Below are positions 1-13,812 of a stretch of 64,000 nucleotides of DNA, piece after piece. The translations under genes and the position numbers were made by a program. The notes under the pieces were generated by a model, which was not told where the DNA came from, searched no databases, and worked only from the letters and a program-made list of their open reading frames with translations. Each line of letters begins with the position of its first letter. The stretch's first letter is position 1. The DNA comes from Pyrrhoderma lamaoense (lineage: Eukaryota > Basidiomycota > Agaricomycetes > Hymenochaetales > Hymenochaetaceae), in the NCBI GenBank assembly GCA_002794735.1, contig NBAZ01000011.1, positions 992,001 through 1,056,000 of the forward strand. Direction: 5' to 3'.

Positions 1-2280
1 ATAGAAACAATATCTACAGTCTCTATAAACGCATACCCTCTGATAATGTATAAGAAATTGTGTCTACCGATCTTGATTCTCAGGACGTAGTGCGAACAAG
101 TTTTGTCAAACGCAGCTGTATACTGACTCTGATCTCTAGTAGCCTTACGGTAAAGCGCAAAGGTATAGAAGTGTGGCATAGATATTGTGTCATACGATCT
201 GATGAACCATTCTCAGTGACATCTATACTTGGTTCTGAAAACCTTTTATAATACATATGCAGTACAAGTACTTGATACGCGTAGCTGACTCTCTATCACA
301 CTGGGGAGCAGTTAAGTACTTTTGACCGTCCTCTTATCATTTGAGATTACCTTGGATCCTCTGTATCTCTAGTCTTTTGTGTTGGGCATTTGTCTGATGA
401 AAACGTATAGAGCGGGGAACTAGGTCTCGAAGTCGCTTGTTAATTATGAAATGGATTAGAATACAAAAATAAACACTCATTATCGTTCTAGATGCACACA
501 GCATAGGATTTCTCGGGCTACTCAATTCGCCAAAAGAGTAAGTGTCCGCTTGTTCTTCCTGAAAAGCCAAATTCACACGGTTTATAACTTTCCAGACAAC
601 AAGCGGTTATGGTACCGACGATCCCGGATCTACGGCAGGTTCGGGATTTGCAACAAGAATCCCTGATATCATCTTCTACAAACTTCTTAGAAGACGAACA
701 AGAACATTTTGCGGTGGTGGGGGGTGGAATGTGTCATAGCCGGTCTTACCGACTTGTACGAACCCGCGAAAGTGGGGAAATGTTTTGTAATATACGGTCG
801 TAACAAATCTTATCATTACAACTTTCAGAGTGATATGTGGCTTGTTATTTGTCTGATCTTGGGGGATATTGGGCGACTTACAATGCTTACTAGTTTCTCT
901 TCTTTCGCGGAAGATCTTCTATAAGCTAGAAGGGGGAAATATCAATGTAAGAAGAAAAATCTTGAGAGAAGCCTTTTTATCGCGCTATTGTCAACAAGTA
1001 CTGAAGAAATTCCCAAGTAAACTCACTATCGCCCATAGAACTTAACTGTCCTACGAGCTTCTAGTCCTTGTACATAGGCCAAGAAGATACAGATCTATAT
1101 TCGTTATGGTATTGAGTTTGTGACATAAACTGAGAAAATTATAACAAGGTAGTGATACTTAGTTGGCACGAATACAACGGTCTTGACAAGTACAACTTAA
1201 CTGGGATCTCTTTATTAAAGAATAGATTATATTAGCGTAGGAGAGAACTGTACTAAAATGTGATCCCGTGGCACAATAACGTATGTGCATACAAGTATTG
1301 GTCAGTAAAATAACGGAGTGTTTCGGTAGTTATCCGCCCAGGTACCGAATGGAATGAGAAAGAAATTGAGAAGCAAAAAGTATTATATAGCACGGCGTTT
1401 CTGCGGGAGTTATCGGTTCTACTCAACAGCTTAAACACACCTCATTTGAGTTTCATACCACCGAGATGAGATCACATTCATGACTGCCATTGATGCAGGC
1501 TGCTTTGTGAGGAAAAGAGATCTAGTCGAGGCTATGTACTAGTTTAAAAAATGAAAAGGATCGGCGTGATCTTCATCATGGTAATAAACCTAAAGTGGAC
1601 CGAGTGCTTAGGGTAACTTAGGGTTGAAGTAGCCGAATTAAATCAGGTACAGGGTTACAATATAAGGCATCACTGATTTTTTTTCTTTCGGGCCGTTCCA
1701 TGAGTACAAAGTGTATGTACGGATCGAGAGAAATAATATTTTTAGCCGTGTAGAACGTTGATGCTCGTAAATGCCAGGCTCTGTGCTATTCTTTCCCTTT
1801 CTCAACTATCATCAACGACCCAGAACAGAACACTAACGACGTACTCAACTCTTTCACTATCTACTTAATTAATAGAGAACCGAACGGAATCTGGATTTCG
1901 GTCGAATACGACATCAATTTACTCCCGGCACGACGTAGTAGCCTCATTTAAGTCATAGCCGTCTCCAGGTCTCTATTTCTCGGCTCGTTGCTAGTCTATT
2001 CCTCTTCTGCTTTCTTGACAAGGCGTGTAATCTAGACACCCTCTTTCCCCTCAACTTCGTTCTTTATTTTAACCCTCGATTTCTACACCGTTCTCTGCAG
2101 TGCAACAGGCGACTCTGTATTCTACTACTCCTACCCTTGGGCCGGCCAGTTTTCTCATCTTCGCCTTCAACCTAGTCTGTACAAATATCTTTATCCTGCT
2201 GGCTCACAGGATCTTTCTTACACACTGACGTGTCTAACCAAGTACTAAGCATTGCTGGTTTCAACTGAATATTATACTAA
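1..2280. other. Gene-free 5' flank
   Basis: I found no convincing gene here. Reading frames are short and broken. Around 690-780 a plus-strand frame reads FAVVGGG and, one frame over, VIAGLTDL, which faintly resembles the N-terminal FAD-binding stretch of GMC oxidoreductases; it is too short and broken to call. From about 1780 to 2270 the plus strand is pyrimidine-rich, as is common in fungal promoters, and this leads into the gene starting at 2281. Confidence 0.6.
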
Positions 2281-5200
2281 ATGTTTCGTCGCAAGAAGTC
2301 GACCCAAGATGCCACCCGCCAACCTATCTCCATCTCTAGTCCAATGCGTATGGCTCCACAGTCGCATATAGGACAGTCATCGTCACCTCTCTATGAGAAG
2401 TTTACGAAAACAGCAACACGACCAAATGGGGAGGGGATTCCAAGTGACCCTATAGAGGTCAGTGGAGCATCATAAATGCAGAATTCACTCTTTTTTTAAC
2501 AAACAAAACGAACAAACAACATAGAACCAGTACCTTTCATCAACCCAGGCGAGCACAGACGACGTACTTCATTCAGTAATCAGAGATAGAAGGATGAGTA
2601 GCCGTGTCGGGCTTGGAATCTCTCCTAATAGCAATGGAATTTCAAATTTGCCTAAGCCCAAACAAGAATTTTCCACTATTGTGCATGAATCCCAACTCAA
2701 CACTTCTCAGTCTCCTATGAAACCTGAGAAAGATACAAAATTTCTTCAGAATTCTTCAGGACAGAAGCCTCAAAACAGGATTCCAACTCCTCCTTCTCCG
2801 TCGTCTAAACCATCACGTCTACTACCAACAGTAACCATCCCAGGATATGAAGCATCACCAACTAATATGAAACACCGCTCAGCTCTCTCTTCTCCAGCTC
2901 CTTGGACATCATCCACGCGCTCTTCGTCATCATCCGCCTTCACTTATTCTAATCAGACAACGCCATCTCCAGTCACACCTATCACACCTCAAACCCCGCA
3001 AGCCGATGAATCTGGTCACCTTTCTCCTGAGATTAAAAGGCTGGATGAACCCAGTCTAGGAAATTCGCTCGAAACCCGCCGGGCACCAAGACGGGGAAAG
3101 TACTCGCCTCTTGCGGCTTTTGGTCCTGGCCCGTCTCCTTCGTCCTTAACTAGACCTACCAATGTTTCTGGCTCGTTAGGGAAATCAATGGACACCACGT
3201 CCACTCAAGAAACACTAAAACCCGATATTTCTCCTACATCGCACTTTTTATCTGTTTCAGAGGGAGCGTCTTCTCCAGTAACGCATGCAAGGAATACTGT
3301 AGTAAGAACACATTTTGAAACGCTCTATATAAGTTACTATACATCTATTTCTAGCAAAATATTCAATCACATGACGCCAATCAAAGTTCCAAACTTCGCA
3401 CGTCAGAAGACACACAAGGTTCATTTGACGACAAGCATGCTTCATTTCAGGTGTGTATTAAAGTTGTATATTCTTCTTTAGTGCCACATTAACCTGTTCC
3501 AACTTTTTGTGGGCTTGCTTTTGAATTCCATTCCGACTACGAGAAGCCATTGAAAACCGCATCAGTTGAACTCCGTGTGAAATATGATGCAGAAGAACAA
3601 GCCTTTCGGTCACCGCTCTTCGCGGCAACTTCGTCTTCAAATAAAGACCCGGGACATTCTAGTTTCGAAGCCGAAGGAGAGATGCGAGGTCGTCAACGAA
3701 TTTCTGTACGGAATTCATTATACTATAACTATAAAGCGGAAGGTGATTTGAAGAATGAAATGGTTAACGCTGGGCATAATTTGTATGCGCCCATGCTTAA
3801 TTCGACATTGATTGATCATACACGACATGATGCCGAAGACGATCGGAATCGTCCGATGTCAACGTTGGGACATGAGCGTGATGGTAATCATGGATCGACT
3901 ACGCGGGAGTGGGCTGGACGCGCCCGAACAGAAGGTTGGGAAGGAATGAAAAGGGGGGGAGGAGAGGTGGGGGTAGAAGAAACGGAAATTAAGGAAGATG
4001 GTGAGAGAACAATGTCCCGGCCGACAATCCGTGATCAAGAGCCTGCACTTAAAACTCGGACACGAAGTCGAAGCGGCCGCACACGTATCCCCAGTGATAC
4101 GACTCCGCCCTCCACACAAGGAGGTGACTTGTATACACCACACCCAACGCAGTCTTCGGATTTGCCCATGACCTCAAGCGCGGTCTATCCTTCAGTCGTA
4201 TCCGGAGCAAATGTCGGCTCCTCTCTGTTTTCTTCTCGTTACATGAGACGTGACACAGGTGCTAATGGACAAGAGGCTCATATGCATGTGGGAACTTCAG
4301 CATCTCTAGGTAGCATGAACAATGATTCTTGGCAGCCGGAGCGTCATGAAGAAGCACTCTTCGTACCTAGCGAAGAGAAGGATCATCCTGTGTTGCAAAG
4401 GTCCCATTCTCAAAGGCTAGAGAACGCGTTAAAGAGCGTGAAAGGGAAATAGATCGTGAAAGACAACGTATGAAATCACAGGAAGGGCATGAATACTCAT
4501 CAGAAAATACACTTGAGTCGAAGGATCAAGCCTCATCCTCCCTCAAACGCCTCAAAAACGACACTTGGATGCTCTTAATCAACTACCAACACCACCTACA
4601 TCAATCGATGGCCATATTTCTGCTAATTCAAGCAGCATCCACGACAGCTCATTCTCAAGAGTCCATCCCGCGACAATCGCAAGTATACTTGAGGCTGACA
4701 ATGATCGTATCGGTGCGGCGCGTGAACGGCTTCGTATGATTGGTTCGAGAGAGGGTTCACCATATGACGTAGTTGGCCCATCTGCAAGTCAACCACCACA
4801 GACTCTAGTAACGGATGGCATGCAAGCCAGTTTTGTAAATAGCATCACCGAGACTACACGTGGGTTCGTACCGGGAATGGTATCGCCTTCTCCCATCTCT
4901 CGAGGGCCAAGTTATTCATCCCCAGTATATAACGCTGCAATCAGGCCTAGTGTTCAGACAGTCAATCTCTCTTCTACGATGCAAGGAACCCCTCTTTCTC
5001 CTCCTCAATCTCCTCCTCAGTCTCGTATCTCTGCAGCGCTAGCCCTATTTCTTCTACTTCTCTGCGTTCCAGAAGCAAATCACGCACAAGACGGCCTAAC
5101 ACCGGATCTAGTATACAATCTACGAAAGAAGTTGCTAATACTAAAGAGGGATACAATTATAAACCTCCATCTTCTGCTTCTTCCGTAGATGGGTACCGTT

Positions 5201-7391
5201 CAGGTTCTCTAACAGGTTCCATCGGCCGAAAGTTACAAAAATCATCGTCAACTCGGCCTCACGTGAAAACTCTGGTTGAGAGTCCAACGGATATGTATGC
5301 TGGTAATGGCGTAGCTCAAATAAATGGGATTACGTCTGAACTTGTAGATTCGGACCCTTTTGCAAAGGGTGAGATCGAAAGAACGGATTCATCTTCTATC
5401 CATTCACATTCCTCTCACCCTTCACGACCTAACACTGCACAGACCAAAGAAGCTCCACCCTTACCAATATCTACAGCCTCTCATTCACATACCACATCCT
5501 CTGGAACAAATCCAAATCAGATAAACAACAACGGTAGCTCGGAGATGCGTACAAGGCGAGAGGGACGACTGGATAATCATTCGCGTGAGGTTGCTTTAGC
5601 ACAAGAGGGAAACAAAGATGACTTGGCTACTGAAAATGGGGTGCAGGAAAGTACAGATAAGGAGCAACAAGATGTCGAACCGGAACCTGAGAAAGAACCA
5701 ACCTTCTATCCTCTAGAAAAGCATCTTTTGAATGTTTCGCTATTCGGTTCTCTATTGCCCTATCTTGAGCTTCGGGATTGGTGTGCACTGATTGCAGTAA
5801 ATGATGCTCTTCGGCGAAATATGGAGCATCGACGCGAACTACGCGAGTTGGTTCTCGAACACTTCTTGGTAACAATTGGATATACCCGCTGGAGATGGGA
5901 CACAAAAGAACATATCATGCTTACTTTCAGAGTATGTGTTGTTTTTATTACCAACTCCATTATCGCTGACATATATTCTAGGATCTCAACTCCTACATGC
6001 GCGGCGTGTCCATACCTTCTCACCAGTTCTCAACCTGCGCAAAGAACTGGCTTGACGCTCGCTCTCAAGCGCAAGCAGCTCCTGATGATGATTATCTTCG
6101 CTTCAAGGCTAAATCTGCTGCTTTACAGAAGAGTCTTCTTGCTTCTTCATGCCGTGCGTATACACGAGTTGTTCTACGACTCCGTGCACAGGCAGAAGCT
6201 ATGGAACGAGAGTATGAGCCAGAGAATCAGATGAATCCAGTTTACCAGTTCACTCCGCCCCAGTCTTCAACTTCCGTAAATGCAAAGCTTCCCGGGCGTC
6301 GTTCGGCCAGCCGTGCTCGCAATGGCAGTCGCCCACCATCACCAACTACTTCAAATTCTCACTCAGCCTTTTCTCATGCACGGAACGGAAGTGGAGGTTA
6401 TGCTATGACGAATCGTAATGCATCCAGACATCGTTTCCGATCGCCTTTATTCCAACTAGGACATGCTCCAGTCTTGCGTGTCTTCGTTGTCAACCCGGAA
6501 GGGACCTGGCTTTCTGATGAGAATGTAATCGAATGCGAGAAAGAATTAAAGCGTGCTGGAGTTCTTCCCTTGGTACGGACTGGGGATGTAGTATGGGATA
6601 CAGCAATTGGGGATGAGGGGAACATGGGTAGACTAATTTGGGATGGAAATTATCTTATTGTAAGTATATGTCTTAAGTTGAGTTTGATCAGATGTGAATT
6701 ACTTTGACAGGACTTGGACTACACCTACTCACGAACGGGAGAGATACCTCAATACCTTCACACATTGTCCTTTCCACCTTCGTATTTCCATCGTGTTATT
6801 CGAACTTCTGGAAATCCCATATGCTATATTGATATTTCCCCATGGGCAGAAGAAATTGCTGCCAATCTTCAATTGTTGCAAGATCGCGTTAAAGCGGAAA
6901 CGTATGTTCCTGTACACCACTCCTTAAAAACTTATATCTTACTCTTCCGTTACTTTTACAGGCCTCAGGGTGGTCGTCATATGGTAGTGCGATGGGTGCA
7001 TCGATCTAAATTCCATATACGTCCAAATACATTTACAAAAGCCCCTATGCCTATTCCAGATACTAGCCTGTCAGTCGACCCAGGCTGGTTTGGGTCTATC
7101 ATCATAGAAACTGAGGGTACAAATGAGGGACTTGCAGATCTCCAAGCGCGTTGTAAACGAGGATTCCCGCCTCGTGCTGTGGGTACAGAGGTACATGCTG
7201 TCAATGGGAACGTGAATGGTTCTGTTAATAAGAAGCCCCTGGTAGAGTCTATAGGTTGCTTCGAGAACGCTCGTATGTTTTTCACTTTAATGTGATTGAA
7301 AGTTTTCATTAAATATCGTGTTTTTTTTACAGACGGCCTGGAGAAATTTGGCTTCGTGCCGTTCGTGAGAAAGAGCGTTTATTGTAGCTAG
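2281..7391 (+). CDS. Large disordered protein with conserved C-terminal region, function unknown
   Basis: I do not recognise a characterised family. Exons by phase: 2281-2457, 2549-3301, 3355-3450, about 3544-5931, 5982-6659, 6711-6901, 6962-7272 and 7333-7391. The first intron joins in frame, which supports the ATG at 2281. The first two thirds are low-complexity Ser/Pro/Thr/Arg-rich sequence with a short charged, probably helical stretch (ARERVKEREREIDRERQRMK). The ordered part starts near 5700 (KHLLNVSLFGSLLPYLELRDW) and continues through LRVFVVNPEGTWLS, GRLIWDGNYLIDLDYTYSR and PGWFGSIIIETEGTNEG. It resembles proteins I associate with other basidiomycetes but carries no enzyme signature that I can see. 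The acceptor of the third intron is uncertain (3543 or 3546). Three apparent one-base losses break the frame near 4416, 4557 and 5036, while coding character continues across each. Pyrimidine-rich DNA precedes the start. Confidence 0.75.
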
Positions 7392-10300
7392 TCTCTTAGA
7401 GCAATATCCTTACTTCTTGGCTCGCTCTCTCATACTTTATAGACAATTTTCTTATTTGGGTTTTATATGTTGAAATGTTTTATCATTTATATAATACGTC
7501 GACTTGCTCCCTTGTTACCCATTTCCATCATCGTTATCCCAGCGAAACCCTACTTACTCTCACACTCGTTGACCCGTTCTTTCACTTATAGTTCAAAATA
7601 CGTAACATTGTAAAAGCTTTGAATTGTTGTACTTGTTATCAGTAATACCTACTACTTTGGACTACCTTTTAGTCGTACTTCTAGGTGATATCGGTATGAA
7701 TAGAGCTAATGAATCATATATCACTCGATTGGATATTAATGTGATTTGAGGGGAAGTAAAAGATCATCTTATTATTCGGGAAAGTGCATGAATATTTAAT
7801 ACTTTGAGTTTGTTATTTGGGGCATCACATACTGGTACCAGTATTCGGACCTTTCTCGTTAAGTAAGTTCAGCATGTATAATCCGGCTCCAAATTAAAGG
7901 GAAAGCATTGTGAAACCATCAAAGCCTACCAATCAGTATACTAGAAAAAAACTACTCAAAATTAGATGTTAAAGTACATAAAAAACTTTTTCTCTTCTAT
8001 TTTAAGACAGGAAATGCTGAAAACAAGACGTCACTCATCCTTCTCGTTCTGAGGTGCGCGAGCAGTCCCAGAGATGTTGTTAAATAGAGTAGTCCTCAAA
8101 TGAAGGAGGTTTAATATGTCTACTGCTCATCATCTCATGAGAATGCATCATCGGGGTAAGTAAGAACCGTGTTTACCGAGGGAAAGGAGCATAAATTTAC
8201 TTCTTCGTTTCCTCGAACGAGTTACTGAATGTTACTCGGCTGTACTTGTTTGCAAACAGGTACCAAAGTTACTTGGCACTTGCCACAATTTTTTATATAT
8301 ATAGGTCGATGAGCTTCCGTTTACTTGTTCTCACACATATTGACGTACACAACATCTGAACAACCATGCTGGTGCAGTGTTGTTCAATTTAAAGTGTTTA
8401 GATGCACTTATATGTTTTAAGTGATCTTCTATTTCAAATATCTTGGTTACAGTTTTGTCATTGTTGCTATTGGTGACTACCAACACCAAACTGGTTCTCC
8501 CTTCGACTCACGGATGAAAACAAACAACTTGAAACGGGTCTAAAATTTTGTGATGACGAGATTTTCTTCTTGAAGAATAAGCTCAAAAGGTCCGAATTTC
8601 GTCCTTTGCGCCCTGGAAATATTATAGATAGCAGACTCTAGACCGGCTCTATTACATGCGAAGGTCAGATTTAAGTCGAAATATGGAGGCCCGGATCTAA
8701 AGCCTCAATTCCTTCAGTATCTTACTGGTTCACGGGATATTACTTTATACAAATCAATAGATGTGTATTAGAATATCCATCTTACTTATTTATTGAGTTT
8801 ATAGTTACGTGATATAACTGAAATTATCGGAAAGCTCTCACAGAGGAAAAGTATCAATGGATAGAAAATCAACCTCAAGTTGAAAAATGTGCGGGCCATT
8901 GTGAAGACCATATATATAAAGCGAAGCGCCTACCTGAGTATCACTGAAACAAGATTTTCGTCCATTCCCACGATGCTGGCACAGTGAAATGATGTCGAGA
9001 TTCTACGTATACACAACCTGATACGGAAGTTAAGGTCAGAGCATCCGAGGACATCGGAAGTCAAACTTACAACACTGGACGATATGATATGTACATGTAC
9101 ATCTTCGCAACGTATATGAGTCTCGGTGGTAAAAGATGAGTTATATTGGCTCTAGAGTAAGGTTCGGTTCTCTGTCTGTAAAATGTCGGACGTTTGTAAG
9201 GTACCATGTATCTCACTTCGGTGAGTTCATACTTCCGAATAGCCACCAATATCTAATACTCTGTATATATGATGTATCTTGACCTTTGTAGGAAGCATTT
9301 CTTGACGTAGATGTGATACAACCACCCATTTCAGGACTACAACTGACAGACGTATCAGTGAACGCATGGTCCTTATACGCCACGTTCATGATTGCGTCCG
9401 TGGATGCCTAGCTCCCATGTATTCTTCTGCGACAGGTGTAGTTAAGCTTTGAGCTGCAGCATTCAATTTTGGTACACAAAATCCGGTTTGATACTTGAAA
9501 AGATTGGAGTATATTGACAAAATATAGCCCCGGAATCTCTAGATGTATTTTCCAATATCCAGAAAAAAGTAGAGTGCTTCTCTTATGACTCTTATGTGTA
9601 GTGTTTTCGAGCACAATAAGAATCTGGACATGGCATAGTGTTTTTCATCAACTTTATAGGATCTCGAATTCGAGGATTTGTAGTGCTTTTATGGGCTTCG
9701 AGTGTATATAGACACAGCAAAGAGTAGACTACTCATCTGTTACTATCATTCGAGGCTGTTGTCGAATTGTATTATTTTTCCATATGCATTGAATTCTGGG
9801 ATAGTATGGATATAATGAAGGTTTACTGTCCCATATCTTATTTTCGGAAAGTTCCTTGCCTAGACATGCACTGTGTCATGAAAGAAGACGACTCAAGGAC
9901 AACAATCGTTATACAAACATGTTTATCCGTGTATCATTAAAGAAAAATATTGCATTAGTTTTGGTTCACTTTGTATTTTAGATAGTAAGTATGTCTGTCT
10001 TTTTTATTCACTATAAAAGGTAATACAAGCTGGAGCTCCACAGTGTGAGCTGCTGCATTGAGCCTGTCCTTTCGTCCCCTGGAAAAGTTAACGTACAAAA
10101 CAGAAGAAAATATGAAACTGGATGCTAGTAATAAGGTAAGCGTTCCATTATCTCCGTGACAACATGGTACTCTTTAACTCTTTAAAACGTACTAACTGCA
10201 AGCTTACAAGTATGAGTAGCTGTATCAGAGTGTTGAGTATCCACAGTCATGGAAGTGCTTCACCGCAAAAAATAGCGTTTTTAGTAAAATAGACGAAGGG

Positions 10301-12448
10301 TTCATTTTTATGTTAATCGCATCACCCATCACTTGGGGAAACGGGGGAGCGAGACATCTAGGGAGTGCGCATTCTTATTAGAAGTGTATAAAGTTGGGCA
10401 CATTTCAACGTGCTTCTGAAGATATTGTTCTTGATGAACTCTTAATTATTTTAGGATCTGAGTTGAATGTACTTATCTATATCAACATCCAAAGACGATC
10501 ATATCACGAACTTACTTAACTATCAGAATGCGGATGTTAAACTAATTTTACCTTGACATATCTAAGAATATTGGGGATAGTTTCAACTTTTAGTTTGCAT
10601 ACTTGGAGCAAAGAATTAGGAATAACGTATCGATCTCACTAACTCTCTTTCTTAACTCGTAACCATCCTTTAGAGGGACATGCTTCGTTTCTCAGTGCTT
10701 TTTTTCGAGGAGTTTCTACTTAGCATCATTTCACGGAGCCATGTAAGCTAGCCTTCCGCGGAGAAGCTATACTACTACAGAGACCCTTGTGTAATCAAGA
10801 AGCCTGGAATTAGAATCAGAAACTGAGAATTTTTACTACTTTCGCAACAAAAAAATCGGACAGTGTAGTCAGACGTTGATTCAGCTAAGATAGTCTGCGT
10901 ATGAGCTAACGACTAAGTATTTATACCTATCACCTGCTCATCTGTATCAATAATCGGAACATATCCACCACTCACCTTCATTAACAGCAAAACGCATTAA
11001 AAGCTCCCCAGACAGAATACTTGTCTAGGCCATAGGGAATGATGCTGTCAAGCATGTACGAAGCGTTTTTATCATCAATAAGAATAAGGAAGAACCGTCA
11101 ATGTGTCTAGTTTGTGATGGGAAGGGCTAGAACATCTTACTGAAGACTATTCAGGAAAGAGCGACCCGTCACCAGCTTTCAGTGGACAATGTGAGATGAG
11201 ATACATCACCAATACAAATATATACACAGGGGATAAGGTAACGTATTGGCGCTGAGCTCACTGTGCGTGGCAATTCGAGATTATTGCCCGTTGTCACTCG
11301 AATTATGTATATATCTGGGCCATATACCTGACTCTAGGACTCATAGACTTGTTTTGTACCTGGAACTCCCATGAGCACTGATCCATACAAGACCGATCCA
11401 GCTCATTGAGATACTAACAGCTCCGTATATAAAATCCGAGTACAAATTGAATAGAGTCACTATCCAAATAAGGTAGGCCAATAAGATTTAATAATCTGGT
11501 TTCGAGATACTGATCAAAAGGCACAGATGCAAGATAACAGATATGGGCGGGTGAGTTCGAAATCAACTTCTTAGAATCCTCAATAGATCTTGCAATGCAT
11601 ACATATCCCTAAGTTACTATGTCTATCTTGTCAAACTTGTCAGACCATTGCGAGACTAGCGAACCATAGGAAATTACATATGAGTAGTATCCATCCAGTA
11701 TCCATCTTTTTTAGATTTATTAGGGTTATCAGTTTTGAAATGCTGGCTTCGCTGAGAATATATCGTCTTATTAAACCTACTTTTCTCAAAGAAATTGTTT
11801 GCCGATTGTTATTCTTTTTTTAGACTATTAGATTGAATTGGATTGCAACGTAAACTCACCGCTGGTTGATGCCTCTTGATGATACTCTGGCTTCTTTGAT
11901 TTGAACGAAATTTGATTTTAACCGGGGGTGGGCGCAATGGAGGAGGGTAAGCTCCCATCAACGGTGGGAAACAGCCGCAGACAAACTGGTTGTTTTAGGT
12001 AGCGCCGACGAGGTAGAGTTGTTTGAAACGACAAAAATCGTCGCTGACATTCTTCTTAAAACCCGTATAGAGAGGTCAAATATTCTGCCGCGAGACCTGA
12101 GTTAGTGCACAATGCAATTAGAGACAAACCAAGAGGTTAAGTTCCCAACTTGTCCAAGTCACTACTTCTTACAATTTAATTGTGATTCCTCCCACAGTCT
12201 CCTTCGAATTTCCCGTATGTACCAGCATGATAAAATAATAGAAGGATATCAGGCCAACAACACTGCTAGGAGGCCCATCTGATTGAGATCAAATGACGCG
12301 AATCGGAATAGCAACTGTCGCACAATTTCAAATGCTCTAAAATCTTCACACAAGAGAATAGTCTTATACTCAGTTACGTTTCGGGACAATAAAAGGCGTA
12401 ATACTAGCTCTGGTGGGGAGTCTATCCCACCTTGTAGCTGCTACTATC
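7392..12448. other. Five-kilobase gene desert
   Basis: No ORF here looks coding on either strand; the sequence is AT-rich with scattered stops and no obvious transposon protein. One promoter-like spot stands out: a TATAAAAGG at about 10013-10021, followed some 90 bases later by an ATG and a potential GTAAGC donor after eight codons. I could not extend it into a gene. Confidence 0.6.
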
Positions 12449-13812
12449 ATGACTAACTTTCCTATTGACGAATCATACCTTGTAGGTGGCTGGTTAGCCT
12501 CTGCACTGTGGGGTACGCTCATATTGTTCTGTCAGTTATTACCACAATCCTGATGTCTAGTTCCAGGTATTTTTACCGTTATATTTGCCTTCTGTATACT
12601 TTCTGTTATTACACGCCCCGGAGGCAGCAGAAATATAGTTACAACATGTGCAGTTATTGTGATGTATGATTCCTGTTTTTCTCTCCTTTTTTTCTCTTTT
12701 CTAAATCATGATACTTAATGATAAACTAGGTACTCTTTGGCCACAACGCACATTTCGCTTGTCCTAGCTCGCCTTATACAAGCGTTCATAGTACATGTTA
12801 ACGACGATGGTGGAGCTATAATGTACTTTGCCGACATAGGCCAGCATATCAACCGGTCCAAGGACATGATATATATTACAATGGTAAGTTGGTCCGCTTT
12901 CTCTACTCTCTTTTTCACCGAGTGCTTACTAACATACTACTTAAGATTGTCATGGGAGATACGATACTTGTATGGCGCTGCTTTATGGTCTGGAGTAAGA
13001 ACTACTACGTTATCGCCCTTCCATGCTTAATGGTAGCAGGGACAGCTGGTATATGCTCTGTGATATACTTTTAGGAGAATAATGCTAACCCTACGTTTGT
13101 AGTATCTGGTTATGGCGCGGTTGGGCAATACTTCCTACCCAACCCTTTCACACCTGGTGCTGTCAAATGGGCCCAAGCTATGCTCGCAGTGTCTATGGCC
13201 ACTAACCTGCTAGTAACAGCCCTGACTGCCGGAAAGATATGGTCAGTACGCTTTTTTTTCTAAAGCTTGGTTATCTTATCATTATAATTTCGACCCCAGG
13301 AAATTGATGCGTAACCTTGGGGATATGTCTTTCGGATCGTCCCAGATCAAGTATCGATACCTGATCCTGCTTATCATCGAATCTGGTGTTTTTATCACTG
13401 TCAGCAAGACCATTGAGTTTATACTTTTCAAGGTGGCTCCAGACGATGGACTAGACGGGAATAATGCCCTCTATATAATAATGGATTGCATGCCCCAAAT
13501 CATGGTAAGTTGCTATCATTTTTCCGAATATAATGCATATCTGATATAATCTCCATCTAGGGAATCGCTCCGGCATTCATCATCTTGGCAGTTAATAGAG
13601 GATTCACTTCAAGAGGTGCTGAAGCATACTCAGGATCAACCGCTTATGGATCCGGATCTGGTAGTATGTATGCTCGGAAGACGACAGGCATAGAAAGAAA
13701 GATGGAATTCGCAACAACCAACACCGCATCCCGAGCTGGCCCAACAGAAACTGTGATTACCGTAGGAGAGTATCCTTTGCAGAGTATTGAAGTGAAGAAG
13801 CCTGATTTCTGA
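12449..13812 (+). CDS. Seven-helix membrane protein of an Agaricomycete-expanded family
   Basis: Seven exons join perfectly in phase: 12449-12530, 12567-12663, 12730-12883, 12946-13048, 13103-13241, 13300-13504 and 13561-13812, giving about 343 residues. The protein opens with MTNFPIDESYLVGGWLASAL and has hydrophobic segments in each exon. The hallmark GDTILVWRCFMVW appears mid-protein, followed by a long loop, a TM segment ending GKIW, and the IESGVFITVSKTIEF and MPQIMGIAPAFIIL helices. The C-terminus is Ser/Thr-rich and cytosolic-like. This pattern (GD..L.WRC..VW, then IESG) marks a very large family of uncharacterised basidiomycete plasma-membrane proteins; some authors liken them to receptors, but no ligand is known. 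Every splice site is canonical and there is no frame break. Assignment to the family is secure; function is unknown. Confidence 0.88.
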
